Source of the DNA: Firmicutes bacterium CAG:110
GTDB lineage: Bacteria > Bacillota > Clostridia > Oscillospirales > Oscillospiraceae
Length of the DNA stretch: 11,103 bases
Direction: 5' to 3'
Assembly (NCBI GenBank): GCA_000434635.1
Contig: HF988149.1
Location: 1-11,103 of the forward strand
Position numbers and translations under genes: made by a program. Below are positions 1-5,900 of the stretch, piece by piece (positions within the stretch are counted from its first letter, which is position 1; every line of letters begins with the position of its first letter). The notes below the pieces were generated by a model, which saw only the letters and a list, made by a program, of their open reading frames with translations, did no database searches and was not told the origin of the DNA.

Positions 1-41
1 CGGTTTTCTTGTGTAAAAAGTTTCGCAGCTCTTTCGGCCAT
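1..41 (-). CDS. Partial reading frame running off the left edge, unidentified (possibly serine recombinase N-terminus)
   Basis: Reading leftward from an ATG at 41, thirteen codons (MAERAAKLFTQEN) stay open to the window edge, so the gene is cut off. The frame is open upstream only as far as a TGA at 78-80. No good ribosome binding site precedes the ATG; the nearest purine run is a weak GGGAT about 8 bases upstream. The stretch reminds me, from memory only, of the segment just before the catalytic domain in large serine recombinases of clostridial integrative elements. That would fit the repeat-rich flank, but thirteen residues cannot prove it. It could equally be a hypothetical protein or a chance frame. 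Confidence 0.25.
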   Translation of the reverse strand, partial: MAERAAKLFTQEN

Positions 42-112
42 AGATTTTATCCCGTCATTTTTCCGCCAATAACAAATTCAACCCGTACAGCTGCAAAACT
101 GTGTCCGAATTT

Positions 113-196
113 TTATGCTTTTTCTCTCAGCAGTCTGGGTTTTGGCATCAGGATATCATCAAGCATTTCCGACGGTCGAGCCTGCGCTTCTTTCAC
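113..196 (-). CDS. Small 27-aa reading frame with GTG start, unknown function
   Basis: A GTG at 196-194 is preceded by a perfect AGGAGG (205-210) with an 8-base spacer, one of the best ribosome binding sites in the window. The frame ends at TAA 113-115 and encodes a charged peptide containing RPSEMLDDILMPKPR, with no membrane segment or cysteines. A site this good on so short a frame suggests real translation, either as a small protein or as the N-terminus of a longer protein now interrupted. The partial frame that begins at 41 lies 71 bases further along in another phase, so a frameshifted single gene is possible. I do not recognise the peptide with certainty. Confidence 0.35.
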   Translation of the reverse strand: MKEAQARPSEMLDDILMPKPRLLREKA

Positions 197-225
197 GAGA
201 GAGACCTCCTCATTATCGTAGTTGT

Positions 226-241
226 GTGGTCGGCAAACCAC
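226..241. repeat. Short inverted repeat upstream of the small reading frame
   Basis: GTGGT (226-230) and ACCAC (237-241) are separated by six bases. On the leftward strand this lies about 15 bases upstream of the AGGAGG of the 27-aa frame, where an operator or leader hairpin would sit. The arms are only five bases long, so chance is a serious alternative. Confidence 0.3.
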
Positions 242-304
242 TTCCGCTATAATGGGGAGTTTTTTCCCTGTCTGCTTTACTCCTCGCTGGAAGCTATTCT
301 TTTG

Positions 305-323
305 CCCCCGGCATAGCTGGGGG
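305..323. repeat. GC-rich hairpin in the left intergenic region
   Basis: CCCCC at 305-309 pairs with GGGGG at 319-323. The stem continues inward through one G-T wobble and two further pairs to a three-base ATA loop, giving an 8-bp stem. No run of T follows on either strand, so it is a poor intrinsic terminator. Together with the inverted repeats at 330-341 and 345-379 it forms a palindrome cluster of the kind often found at mobile element ends or recombination sites. That role is inference. Confidence 0.5.
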
Positions 324-329
324 TTAACT

Positions 330-341
330 TTGGTCAACCAA
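330..341. repeat. Short inverted repeat TTGGT-CA-ACCAA
   Basis: The 5-bp arms TTGGT and ACCAA flank a 2-bp centre. It lies between the GC hairpin (305-323) and the 35-bp palindrome (345-379). By itself it is within chance expectation; its position in the cluster is the reason for listing it. Confidence 0.4.
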
Positions 342-344
342 GAC

Positions 345-379
345 GATAGCGCTGTCCGCATTATGCGGACAGCGCTATC
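345..379. repeat. Perfect 17-bp inverted repeat spanning the stop codon of the CPBP gene (terminator-like stem)
   Basis: The arms 345-361 and 363-379 are exact reverse complements around the single base 362. The right arm, read leftward, encodes the last residues of the CPBP protease (IALSA), and the TAA stop at 363-361 falls in the centre. A transcript of the leftward operon would form a very stable stem here. No T-run follows in the leftward direction (GTCTTGGTTG), so as it stands it is not a canonical Rho-independent terminator. It may still stop transcription or protect the 3' end of the mRNA. The missing T-run could mean that foreign DNA joined directly after the stem. Confidence 0.6.
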
Positions 380-1317
380 ATCATGTTTATTACCATCAGA
401 ACCGTCAGAACGATCACACCGGCACTGAAAAAGAAGCATTTCAGGCACCGGCGGTCGATCCACTCGCTCTGGATGTACGCCCGGACCCGGGCTCGGTTGG
501 CGATCAGAATTGCCACCGCCGCCGCGAAAAATCCGGTGAAAATCGTCAGCTCGAGCACCGACGCCGCCACTTCCGGAAGATTTGCCGTCAGACGGCTCAG
601 AAGGTCTGCCAGCACCAGATTGTTGAAGATATGGAGCGCCATGGACCAGCCGACGGAATACTCCACCGCCACATATCCCAGCACCAGTCCCACCAGAAAC
701 GCGTAGGGCGTTTGCAGCAGGTTCCCGTGGAACAGCCCGAACAGGAACGCGGAACCCAAGATGGCAAACCGCTTGCCGTAAGGCCGCAGCGACCGCAGGA
801 CAAAGCCCCGGAAGATCAGCTCCTCCGAAATGGGCGCCAGAAACGATGCGTACAGGAACATGCTGACGGTGTCCGAGCTGCCGGAAACGGCGTCCAGCGT
901 CCCGGTGGCAGACCGGCCGAAGCAGTTCATCACCAGCTCAAGAAGATTGATCCAGACAAAATTTACCATCTGCGTTCCGGCGCACAGGCACACCATGCAC
1001 AGCAAAGTTCCCGGTTTCATGGGTTTTTCCCGTCTCAGCACTTCCCCGCCCCAGAATTCTCTGCCCTTCCATGCGTACAGGATCACCAGAGCGACGGCCA
1101 CGGCGGCGATGTACCCCCATGCGTTTCCGGTCAGAGTGGACACGTCCGGGACATACTGATCGTTTCCCTCTATGAAAGCATTCAGGTATCCCGCGATCAC
1201 ATCCCGCAGCATCGCCACGGAAACCAGAATGTTCATCAGGACATAGTATCCCACCAGCGTCCAGCCAACGGGGCTGAAACGCTTACGGAGCCATTTGTTG
1301 ATCTGTTTCTCGTTCAT
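361..1317 (-). CDS. CPBP family intramembrane glutamic endopeptidase (CAAX protease-like)
   Basis: This 318-aa multi-pass membrane protein carries the CPBP/Abi (type II CAAX prenyl endopeptidase) motifs in order: EELIFR at 165-170 (catalytic Glu pair and Arg), F193-x3-H197 and H229-x3-N233. Hydrophobic segments lie near residues 17-36, 66-82, 105-130, 152-164, 185-220, 225-240, 252-274 and 295-316. In bacteria such proteases are linked to bacteriocin self-immunity or to processing of membrane substrates; no substrate is visible here. The ATG is preceded by GGAGGAAAA with good spacing, inside the coding end of the upstream FAD-dependent dehydrogenase, which it overlaps by 35 bp, so translation is probably coupled. 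It is the last gene of the leftward operon, and its stop codon sits in a palindrome. The family assignment is firm; the physiological role is unknown. Confidence 0.9.
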   Translation of the reverse strand: MNEKQINKWLRKRFSPVGWTLVGYYVLMNILVSVAMLRDVIAGYLNAFIEGNDQYVPDVSTLTGNAWGYIAAVAVALVILYAWKGREFWGGEVLRREKPMKPGTLLCMVCLCAGTQMVNFVWINLLELVMNCFGRSATGTLDAVSGSSDTVSMFLYASFLAPISEELIFRGFVLRSLRPYGKRFAILGSAFLFGLFHGNLLQTPYAFLVGLVLGYVAVEYSVGWSMALHIFNNLVLADLLSRLTANLPEVAASVLELTIFTGFFAAAVAILIANRARVRAYIQSEWIDRRCLKCFFFSAGVIVLTVLMVINMMIALSA

Positions 1318-2890
1318 AGTTTTCCTCCATAATGATTGTCTCCGCCGTCATAATGCCGTCGATGGCCGCGGACATGATGCCCCCGGCGTAGCCCGCGCCC
1401 TCTCCCGTGGGGTACAGCCCCCGAAGGGAAGACTGCCGGGAGGAATCCCGGATAATTCGCACCGGGGAAGAACTGCGGGTCTCCGGCGCGGTCATCACCG
1501 CGTCCGGGTCTGCAAAGCCTTTCAGCTTCCCGTCCAGCCGGGGCAGCGCCTGGGCAATGGCGTCGGTGATCTTCCCGGGAAGCACGTCGTGCAGGTCGCA
1601 CCAGGTCACCCCCGGGCGGTAAGTCGGCGTTACCCGTCCCGGCCGGTCGCTGGGTCTTCCGGCAAGGAAATCCCCCACTCTTTGCGCCGGGGCGCGGTAG
1701 CTGCCGCTGACGCAGTAGGCGTTTTCCTCAATCTCCCGCTGCCAGCGCATTCCGCCGAGGTTGCCCTCGTAGGGGAAATCAGCGGGATTCACCGTCACCA
1801 GCAGTGCCGCGTTGGCGTTTTCTCCGTCCCGGTCGGCATAGCTCATGCCGTTGGTGACCACCCGGCCTTTCTCGCTGGCCGCCGCCACCACGTATCCGCC
1901 CGGGCACATGCAGAAGGTATACACCGTCTCCCCGTCCAGATGCTCCACCAGCTTGTAGTCCGCCGGGGGCAGGGCGGGGTTTTCGCCGCCGTATTGGGCA
2001 ATGTCGATGTCCCGCTGCTTTTGCTCGATGCGCACGCCCATGGCAAAGGGCTTCGGCTCCATGGGAACGCCGGAAGCGTCCAGCATTTCAAAGGTGTCCC
2101 GGGCGCTGTGTCCGATGGCCAGCACCGCCCGGTCGCAGGGAATGACCGTCCCGTCGGCGATTTTCAGTCCGGTCAGGCGTCCGTTCTCCGTACACAGGCC
2201 GGTGACCTGCGTGTTGAACCGCACCTCGCCGCCCAGAGAGATGATGCGTTTGCGCAGATTCTGCACCACGGTCAGCAGCACGTCGGTGCCTACGTGGGGC
2301 TTGGCGTCATAGAGAATATCCTCCCTTGCCCCAGCCGCCACGAACTGTTCCAGAATCCAGCCGATTCTGGGGTTGTTGACCCCGGTGTTCAGCTTGCCGT
2401 CGGAAAACGTTCCCGCGCCGCCCTCGCCGAACTGGACGTTGCTTTTCGTGTCCAGCTCGCCCGTTTGGAAGAATTTTTCCACCTTCTTGTGGCGGGACTC
2501 GGCATCCTCTCCCCGTTCCAGCACCAGCGGCTTCCAGCCCGCCAGCGCCAGAATCAGCGCGGCAAACATCCCTCCGGGGCCGAATCCCACCACCACCGGG
2601 CGTTTCTCCGGCGAACAGGCGGATTTGGGCGGCTTGTACCGCGTAACCGGGGCGATGGATGCCCGCTTGCAGCCGCTTTGTTTCAGAATTTTCTTTTCGC
2701 TGCCATCCACCGTCACGTCGATGGTGTAAATAATACGCACGTTGGGCTTTTTCCGGGCGTCCACACTCCGCCGGACGATCCGCACGCCGCGGATTTTGGA
2801 GTTGGGGATGCGCAGCATCCGCGCCGCCTCAAAGGGAAGCTGGTGGGCGCTGTGTTCCGGCGGCAGGGAAATATCGCTCAAACGGATCAT
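1283..2890 (-). CDS. NAD(P)/FAD-dependent oxidoreductase (COG2509-type FAD-dependent dehydrogenase)
   Basis: This predicted flavoprotein has 535 aa. An N-terminal region of about 90 residues precedes the Rossmann FAD-binding fold with GFGPGG at 102-107 (GxGxxG) and acidic E125 at the end of beta-2. Then come GEGGAGTFSDGKLNT (155-169) and a C-terminal FAD motif around YPTGEGAGYAGG (493-504). This layout matches the uncharacterised FAD-dependent dehydrogenase family COG2509; the natural substrate is not known. I start it at ATG 2890 and not at the upstream ATG 2944. The chosen start forms an ATGA overlap with the stop of the preceding flavoprotein and has GGGAGGAA just upstream. Sequence motifs such as MIRLSDISLP are also typical of the N-terminus. 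It is the middle gene of a three-gene leftward operon. Confidence 0.9.
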   Translation of the reverse strand: MIRLSDISLPPEHSAHQLPFEAARMLRIPNSKIRGVRIVRRSVDARKKPNVRIIYTIDVTVDGSEKKILKQSGCKRASIAPVTRYKPPKSACSPEKRPVVVGFGPGGMFAALILALAGWKPLVLERGEDAESRHKKVEKFFQTGELDTKSNVQFGEGGAGTFSDGKLNTGVNNPRIGWILEQFVAAGAREDILYDAKPHVGTDVLLTVVQNLRKRIISLGGEVRFNTQVTGLCTENGRLTGLKIADGTVIPCDRAVLAIGHSARDTFEMLDASGVPMEPKPFAMGVRIEQKQRDIDIAQYGGENPALPPADYKLVEHLDGETVYTFCMCPGGYVVAAASEKGRVVTNGMSYADRDGENANAALLVTVNPADFPYEGNLGGMRWQREIEENAYCVSGSYRAPAQRVGDFLAGRPSDRPGRVTPTYRPGVTWCDLHDVLPGKITDAIAQALPRLDGKLKGFADPDAVMTAPETRSSSPVRIIRDSSRQSSLRGLYPTGEGAGYAGGIMSAAIDGIMTAETIIMEENYERETDQQMAP

Positions 2891-4101
2891 GTGTTGTTCC
2901 TCCCGGCGCTCTGTCCGGCCAGACGGCCGGAGCTCCACGCCCACTGTAAATTATAGCCGCCGCAGTCGCCGTCAATGTCTAAGACCTCTCCGCAGGCGTA
3001 AAGCCCCGGAACGAGGCGGCTTTCCATGATCGTTTCATCAAATTCCGACGTGAGAATGCCCCCCGCCGTCACCTGTGCGCTGTCCATGCCCATAGGTTCG
3101 GTCAGATGTACGCTCAGCGCCTTCGCCGCATGGGCGGCCTGACGCAGCTCCTCGTCGGAAAGGTCGGAAACCGCCCCGCCCGCGGAAATCCCCGCCGTCT
3201 GGGTCAGCACCCGGCCAAGGCGGTTGTGGAGGATTCCCGTGAACAGCTCCGAGACGGGAAGGTTTGTTGTTCTGCGCCGTTTCAGCTCAGATATCAGGGC
3301 GTCTTCCGCCATATCCGGCAGGAAATCCAGCCGGCAAAGCCACTCGCCGCCCCCCTGACAAACGTCCCGGGACACCTCGAAAATCACCGGCCCACTGAGA
3401 CCGTACTGGGTAAATTGCAGCTCCCCCGTGCTTTCGGAAAACCGCTTTCCGTCGTGTAGAATGACCGCATGGCAGTTGGCACGGACGCCTTTCAGACTCG
3501 TAACCGCGTTCCAGCTGCTTTTCAGCTGCACCAGCGCCGGACGCAGCCGGGTGCAACTGTGGCCAAAGCTCCGCAGAATTTGATAGCCGGACATGCTGCC
3601 CCCCAGCTTCGTCCCCGCAAGGCCGCCGCAGGCGACGATGAGCCGGTCGCACTTCACCGTCTCGTCCCCGGAAATGATGCGGAAGCCGGAAGCCGCTTTC
3701 TTCACTTTTTCCGCTTCAAATCCCAGCTTTACCGTGATATTCGGCTTTTCCAGCGCAAACCGCAGCACATCCACCACGGAATTTGCCTGATCGGAATAGG
3801 GGTACACCCGCCCGGAATCCTCCGCCACGGTAAGAAGCCCCAGACTCCGGAACCATTCCAGCGCCGCAGTTGGGGGGAACTTTCCCAGCGCATAGTCGGC
3901 AAACCCCGGATTTTCCCCGTGGTAGCCGCCGGATGTCCCGTGGAGATTGGATAAATTGCAGCGCCCGTTGCCGGTGGCCTGAAGCTTGCGCCCCACCCTC
4001 GCCTGCCGCTCCATGAGGACGACCTGCCCGCTTTCGTTTTCCGCCGCAGCCAGCGCCGCCGCCATTCCCGACGCCCCCGCGCCGATGATTCCTGTCACCA
4101 T
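2887..4101 (-). CDS. HI0933/BaiN-family NAD(P)/FAD-dependent oxidoreductase (flavoprotein)
   Basis: This 404-aa protein begins with the dinucleotide-binding motif GAGASG (7-12), E31 at the end of beta-2, and the family signature around RKLQATGNGRCNLSN (38-52). Further hallmarks are ACGG (157-160), VTAGGI (345-350) and the C-terminal block GEVLDIDGDCGGYNLQ (371-386). These identify the HI0933-like (YhiN/BaiN) flavoproteins, about 400 aa long. Members have been linked to reduction of bile acid intermediates, but the family is widespread and the true substrate is unclear, so I give no reaction. The start has AAAGGAA upstream and is served by the promoter at 4141-4169. It is the first gene of the leftward operon and overlaps the next flavoprotein by 4 bp. 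Two related but distinct flavoproteins side by side suggest a shared redox task. Confidence 0.92.
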   Translation of the reverse strand: MVTGIIGAGASGMAAALAAAENESGQVVLMERQARVGRKLQATGNGRCNLSNLHGTSGGYHGENPGFADYALGKFPPTAALEWFRSLGLLTVAEDSGRVYPYSDQANSVVDVLRFALEKPNITVKLGFEAEKVKKAASGFRIISGDETVKCDRLIVACGGLAGTKLGGSMSGYQILRSFGHSCTRLRPALVQLKSSWNAVTSLKGVRANCHAVILHDGKRFSESTGELQFTQYGLSGPVIFEVSRDVCQGGGEWLCRLDFLPDMAEDALISELKRRRTTNLPVSELFTGILHNRLGRVLTQTAGISAGGAVSDLSDEELRQAAHAAKALSVHLTEPMGMDSAQVTAGGILTSEFDETIMESRLVPGLYACGEVLDIDGDCGGYNLQWAWSSGRLAGQSAGRNNT

Positions 4102-4140
4102 GTCTGATTCCTTTCCGCCGAAAAGCGCTCCTTTTTCCCT

Positions 4141-4169
4141 ATTATACTCTACCCGCCGCCATCATACAA
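4141..4169 (-). promoter_or_regulatory. Promoter of the leftward flavoprotein/CPBP operon
   Basis: Read leftward, the -35 box is TTGTAT (4169-4164) and the -10 box is a perfect TATAAT (4146-4141), with a 17-bp spacer. Transcription should start near 4134, giving a leader of about 33 bases that holds the ribosome binding site. It lies back to back with the ylmH promoter. Confidence 0.75.
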
Positions 4170-4179
4170 GAAAAAATTC

Positions 4180-4208
4180 TTCCCACCCGGCAAAAGTTGT
4201 GGTATAGT
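4180..4208 (+). promoter_or_regulatory. Promoter of ylmH (extended -10)
   Basis: An extended -10 element TGGTATAGT occupies 4200-4208, with a weak -35 TTCCCA (4180-4185) 17 bp upstream. The predicted start point near 4215 leaves only about nine bases before the ATG at 4224, a very short leader. Confidence 0.6.
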
Positions 4209-4223
4209 ACCATTGGTGATCGC

Positions 4224-5009
4224 ATGGAACGAAGCAACATTGAAAAAATCGCCCAGTCCGCCGAGGATCGGCTGCTTCTGGCGAAGCTCTGGGACAAAAT
4301 GAACGCGGGAATGCGGAAGAATATCCCCGCCACCACCTGCTTTCTCTCCCCCCGGGAGCTGGAAATGGCAAAATATCTCTTCGGCGAGCAGGAAAGTCTG
4401 CACGCCTTCGGCGGCTACGAGGACGCGGAACGAAAAATGCTGATTTTTCTGCCGGACTATCTGGACGAAGCCAGTCTCTACGGCGAAGACAGCCCCTGCG
4501 TGTGTCTGCGCGCCGCGTTCTTTCAGGGGGACAGCCCCAGCCACCGGGACTTTCTGGGGGCGCTGATGGGCGTGGGTGTTGGCCGGGAGACGGTGGGCGA
4601 TATCTGCGTGGACAAGGGCAGCTGCGACTTTTTCGTCACGGCGGAGATTGCCCCCTATTTATTGCAGAACTTCACCTCCGCCGGACGGACGAAGCTGCAT
4701 TTGAGCCAAATTCCCCTTTCGGGCGTCCACATCCCGGAGCCGGAAATCAAGGAGATCCGGGACACGCTGGCGTCGTTACGGCTGGACAGCGTCATATCCT
4801 CCGGCTTTCGCATCGGGCGTAGTCTCGCCGCCCAGTACGTGACCGCCGGAAAAGCTGCCATTGACGGTCTTCCCTGTGAAAAACCGGACAAGTCCGTCCC
4901 GGAGGGCGCGAAAATCTCCGTCCGGGGGCTGGGAAAAATCAAGCTTGCGGCCATCAACGGCCGGACAAAAAAGGACAGAATTTCGGTGGTCATCCACCGG
5001 TATGTGTGA
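4224..5009 (+). CDS. ylmH: YlmH-family RNA-binding protein (S4 domain)
   Basis: This 261-aa protein matches the YlmH family: an N-terminal helical part, the signature HRDFLGALMGVGVGRETVGD (107-126), and a C-terminal S4 RNA-binding domain at about 182-246 (LRLDSVISSGFRIGRS onward). Known YlmH proteins bind the large ribosomal subunit with peptidyl-tRNA, and in Bacillus YlmH has been tied to ribosome-associated quality control alongside RqcH. In many Firmicutes the gene sits in the ylmEFGH-divIVA division cluster; here it does not. I choose ATG 4224 over an in-frame TTG at 4197, because the TTG lies upstream of and partly inside the predicted promoter -10 region, whereas the ATG has GGTGAT upstream and starts directly on conserved sequence. 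It probably forms an operon with the DUF896 gene 15 bases downstream. Confidence 0.9.
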   Translation: MERSNIEKIAQSAEDRLLLAKLWDKMNAGMRKNIPATTCFLSPRELEMAKYLFGEQESLHAFGGYEDAERKMLIFLPDYLDEASLYGEDSPCVCLRAAFFQGDSPSHRDFLGALMGVGVGRETVGDICVDKGSCDFFVTAEIAPYLLQNFTSAGRTKLHLSQIPLSGVHIPEPEIKEIRDTLASLRLDSVISSGFRIGRSLAAQYVTAGKAAIDGLPCEKPDKSVPEGAKISVRGLGKIKLAAINGRTKKDRISVVIHRYV

Positions 5010-5024
5010 GGTTTTACAAGAAAT

Positions 5025-5231
5025 ATGAAAATGGACGAGGTGATCGCCAGAATCAACGTTCTGGCAAAGAAAGCAAAAGCCGAGGGTCTGACCCCCGAGG
5101 AACTGACGGAGCGGGACAAGCTGCGGCGAATCTACATCGATTCCGTTAAGGCCAATCTGGTAGGTCAGCTGGAAAACACCTACATCATCGGCACCGACGG
5201 TGTCAAGCGGAAGGTTGAGAAGAAATCCTGA
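5025..5231 (+). CDS. DUF896 (UPF0291/YnzC-like) small protein
   Basis: The 68-aa sequence (MDEVIARINVLAKKAKAEGL near the start, then LTPEELTERDKLRR and a YIDSVKANL stretch) is characteristic of the DUF896 family. These are small helical soluble proteins such as Bacillus YnzC, which lies in the SOS-induced yneA operon; molecular function is unknown. The N-terminal half is a predicted helical hairpin and the last ten residues are basic and probably disordered. It begins 15 bases after the ylmH stop. The only ribosome-binding candidate is GAGG at 5008-5011, about 13 bases from the ATG, so expression may depend on coupling to ylmH. A strong terminator begins three bases after its stop, so it ends the operon. 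Confidence 0.88.
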   Translation: MKMDEVIARINVLAKKAKAEGLTPEELTERDKLRRIYIDSVKANLVGQLENTYIIGTDGVKRKVEKKS

Positions 5232-5233
5232 GC

Positions 5234-5260
5234 GGCGTGGCTTCGGCCACGCCATTTTTC
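5234..5260 (+). terminator. Rho-independent terminator after the ylmH-DUF896 operon
   Basis: A perfect 8-bp stem GGCGTGGC/GCCACGCC (5234-5241 and 5246-5253) closes on a UUCG tetraloop with the classic C-G closing pair and is followed by ATTTTTC. This is a textbook intrinsic terminator. Confidence 0.92.
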
Positions 5261-5276
5261 AAAATTTTTTGAAAAA
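5255..5276. repeat. AT-rich perfect inverted repeat between terminator and sigma gene
   Basis: TTTTTCAAAA (5255-5264) and TTTTGAAAAA (5267-5276) are exact 10-bp reverse complements around TT. The left arm includes the T-run of the terminator. It could extend the terminator, or act as an AT-rich element upstream of the sigma gene promoter. Confidence 0.6.
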
Positions 5277-5280
5277 TGCG

Positions 5281-5309
5281 TGAGGTTTTGCGTGCAAAAT
5301 CGATCTATA
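5281..5309 (+). promoter_or_regulatory. Candidate control region of the sigma/membrane protein operon
   Basis: Between the terminator and the sigma gene lies TGAGGTTTTGCG (5281-5292), then ATCTATA (5303-5309), followed by GGGGTGAA. The spacing could fit a -35/-10 pair, but neither box matches the housekeeping consensus, so an alternative sigma, possibly the encoded one, may recognise it. A 14-bp inverted repeat TTTTGC-GT-GCAAAA (5286-5299) overlaps the site and could be an operator. The predicted leader runs about 30 bases to the ATG at 5346. The elements are visible; their function is inference. Confidence 0.4.
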
Positions 5310-5345
5310 GGGGTGAAGGACAAACTACAAGTGAGGTGACCAAAC

Positions 5346-5900
5346 ATGGATGACGGCAAAATCATAGATATGTTCTTCGCCAGAAATGAGGACGCCATCC
5401 GGCATACCGATGCCGCCTACGGGCGACGGCTGTATCATCTGGCAGACCGGATCGTGGAAAACGGTCAGGACGCGGAGGAAAGCGTCAGCGATACCTACTT
5501 AAAAGCGTGGAACACGATCCCGCCAAAGCGTCCGGAGCATTTCTTTGCGTACATCGCCAAGATCTGCCGGAATTTCGCCCTGAAAAAGGTTGTCTGGAAG
5601 AACGCCCAGAAGCGGAAGGCGGAGGTCGTGGCCCTAACCCAGGAAATGGAAAACTGCATTCCGGATACTTACCGGGACAGCGCGTCGGACGCCCGGGAAC
5701 TGGGGCGGATTCTGGATGCATTTCTGCGGACCCTGACTCCGGACAATCAGATGGTCTTTCTCCGCCGGTACTGGTACGTGGATACCATTGCGGAGATTGC
5801 CACCCGGTACGGCATCAGCGAAAGCGCCGTACAGATGCGGCTGAACCGGACGAAGCAAAAGCTTTCGGCATATCTTGCAAAGGAGGGCATTCGCGTATGA
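5346..5900 (+). CDS. Sigma-70 family RNA polymerase sigma factor (ECF type)
   Basis: This 184-aa protein has only the two domains of an ECF sigma factor. Region 2 covers about residues 10-92, including the DAEESVSDTYLKAWNTI stretch (42-58) that binds core polymerase and the -10 element. Region 4 covers about 118-178, with the helix-turn-helix IAEIATRYGISESAVQMRLN (148-167) that reads the -35 element. The start is certain: GAGGTGA lies 7 bases upstream of the ATG. The next gene overlaps its stop by four bases (ATGA), and that gene's AGGAGGG sits inside the sigma coding end (5881-5887). Coupling to a membrane protein suggests release of sigma by an envelope signal. The regulon and ECF subgroup are unknown. 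Confidence 0.9.
   Translation: MDDGKIIDMFFARNEDAIRHTDAAYGRRLYHLADRIVENGQDAEESVSDTYLKAWNTIPPKRPEHFFAYIAKICRNFALKKVVWKNAQKRKAEVVALTQEMENCIPDTYRDSASDARELGRILDAFLRTLTPDNQMVFLRRYWYVDTIAEIATRYGISESAVQMRLNRTKQKLSAYLAKEGIRV

Noticed and set aside
301..345. An IS200/IS605-type element end, suggested by the GC hairpin
   Set aside because: No TnpA or TnpB coding sequence or matching second end is present in the window, so I only describe the hairpin.
197..463. Extension of the 27-aa frame upstream into the CPBP gene (to 463)
   Set aside because: The extended frame overlaps the CPBP coding end and crosses the palindromes; the GTG at 196 has the ribosome binding site.
2891..2944. An 18-codon upstream extension of the FAD-dependent dehydrogenase
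   Set aside because: It would overlap the upstream flavoprotein gene further; the ATG at 2890 has the ribosome binding site and the ATGA junction.
1295..2956. A 553-codon open frame on the + strand opposite the FAD-dependent dehydrogenase
   Set aside because: It mirrors a well-supported flavoprotein gene in GC-rich sequence; its translation is rich in Gly, Arg, His and Val, shows no recognisable domain and has no ribosome binding site.
4197..4223. A TTG start extending ylmH by nine codons
   Set aside because: It would place the start codon upstream of and partly within the predicted -10 region (4200-4208), and the added residues are not expected in YlmH proteins.
5507..5896. An extended N-terminus for the membrane protein reaching back through the sigma gene
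   Set aside because: It overlaps nearly all of the sigma coding sequence in another frame, while the ATG at 5897 has AGGAGGG and an ATGA overlap with the sigma stop.
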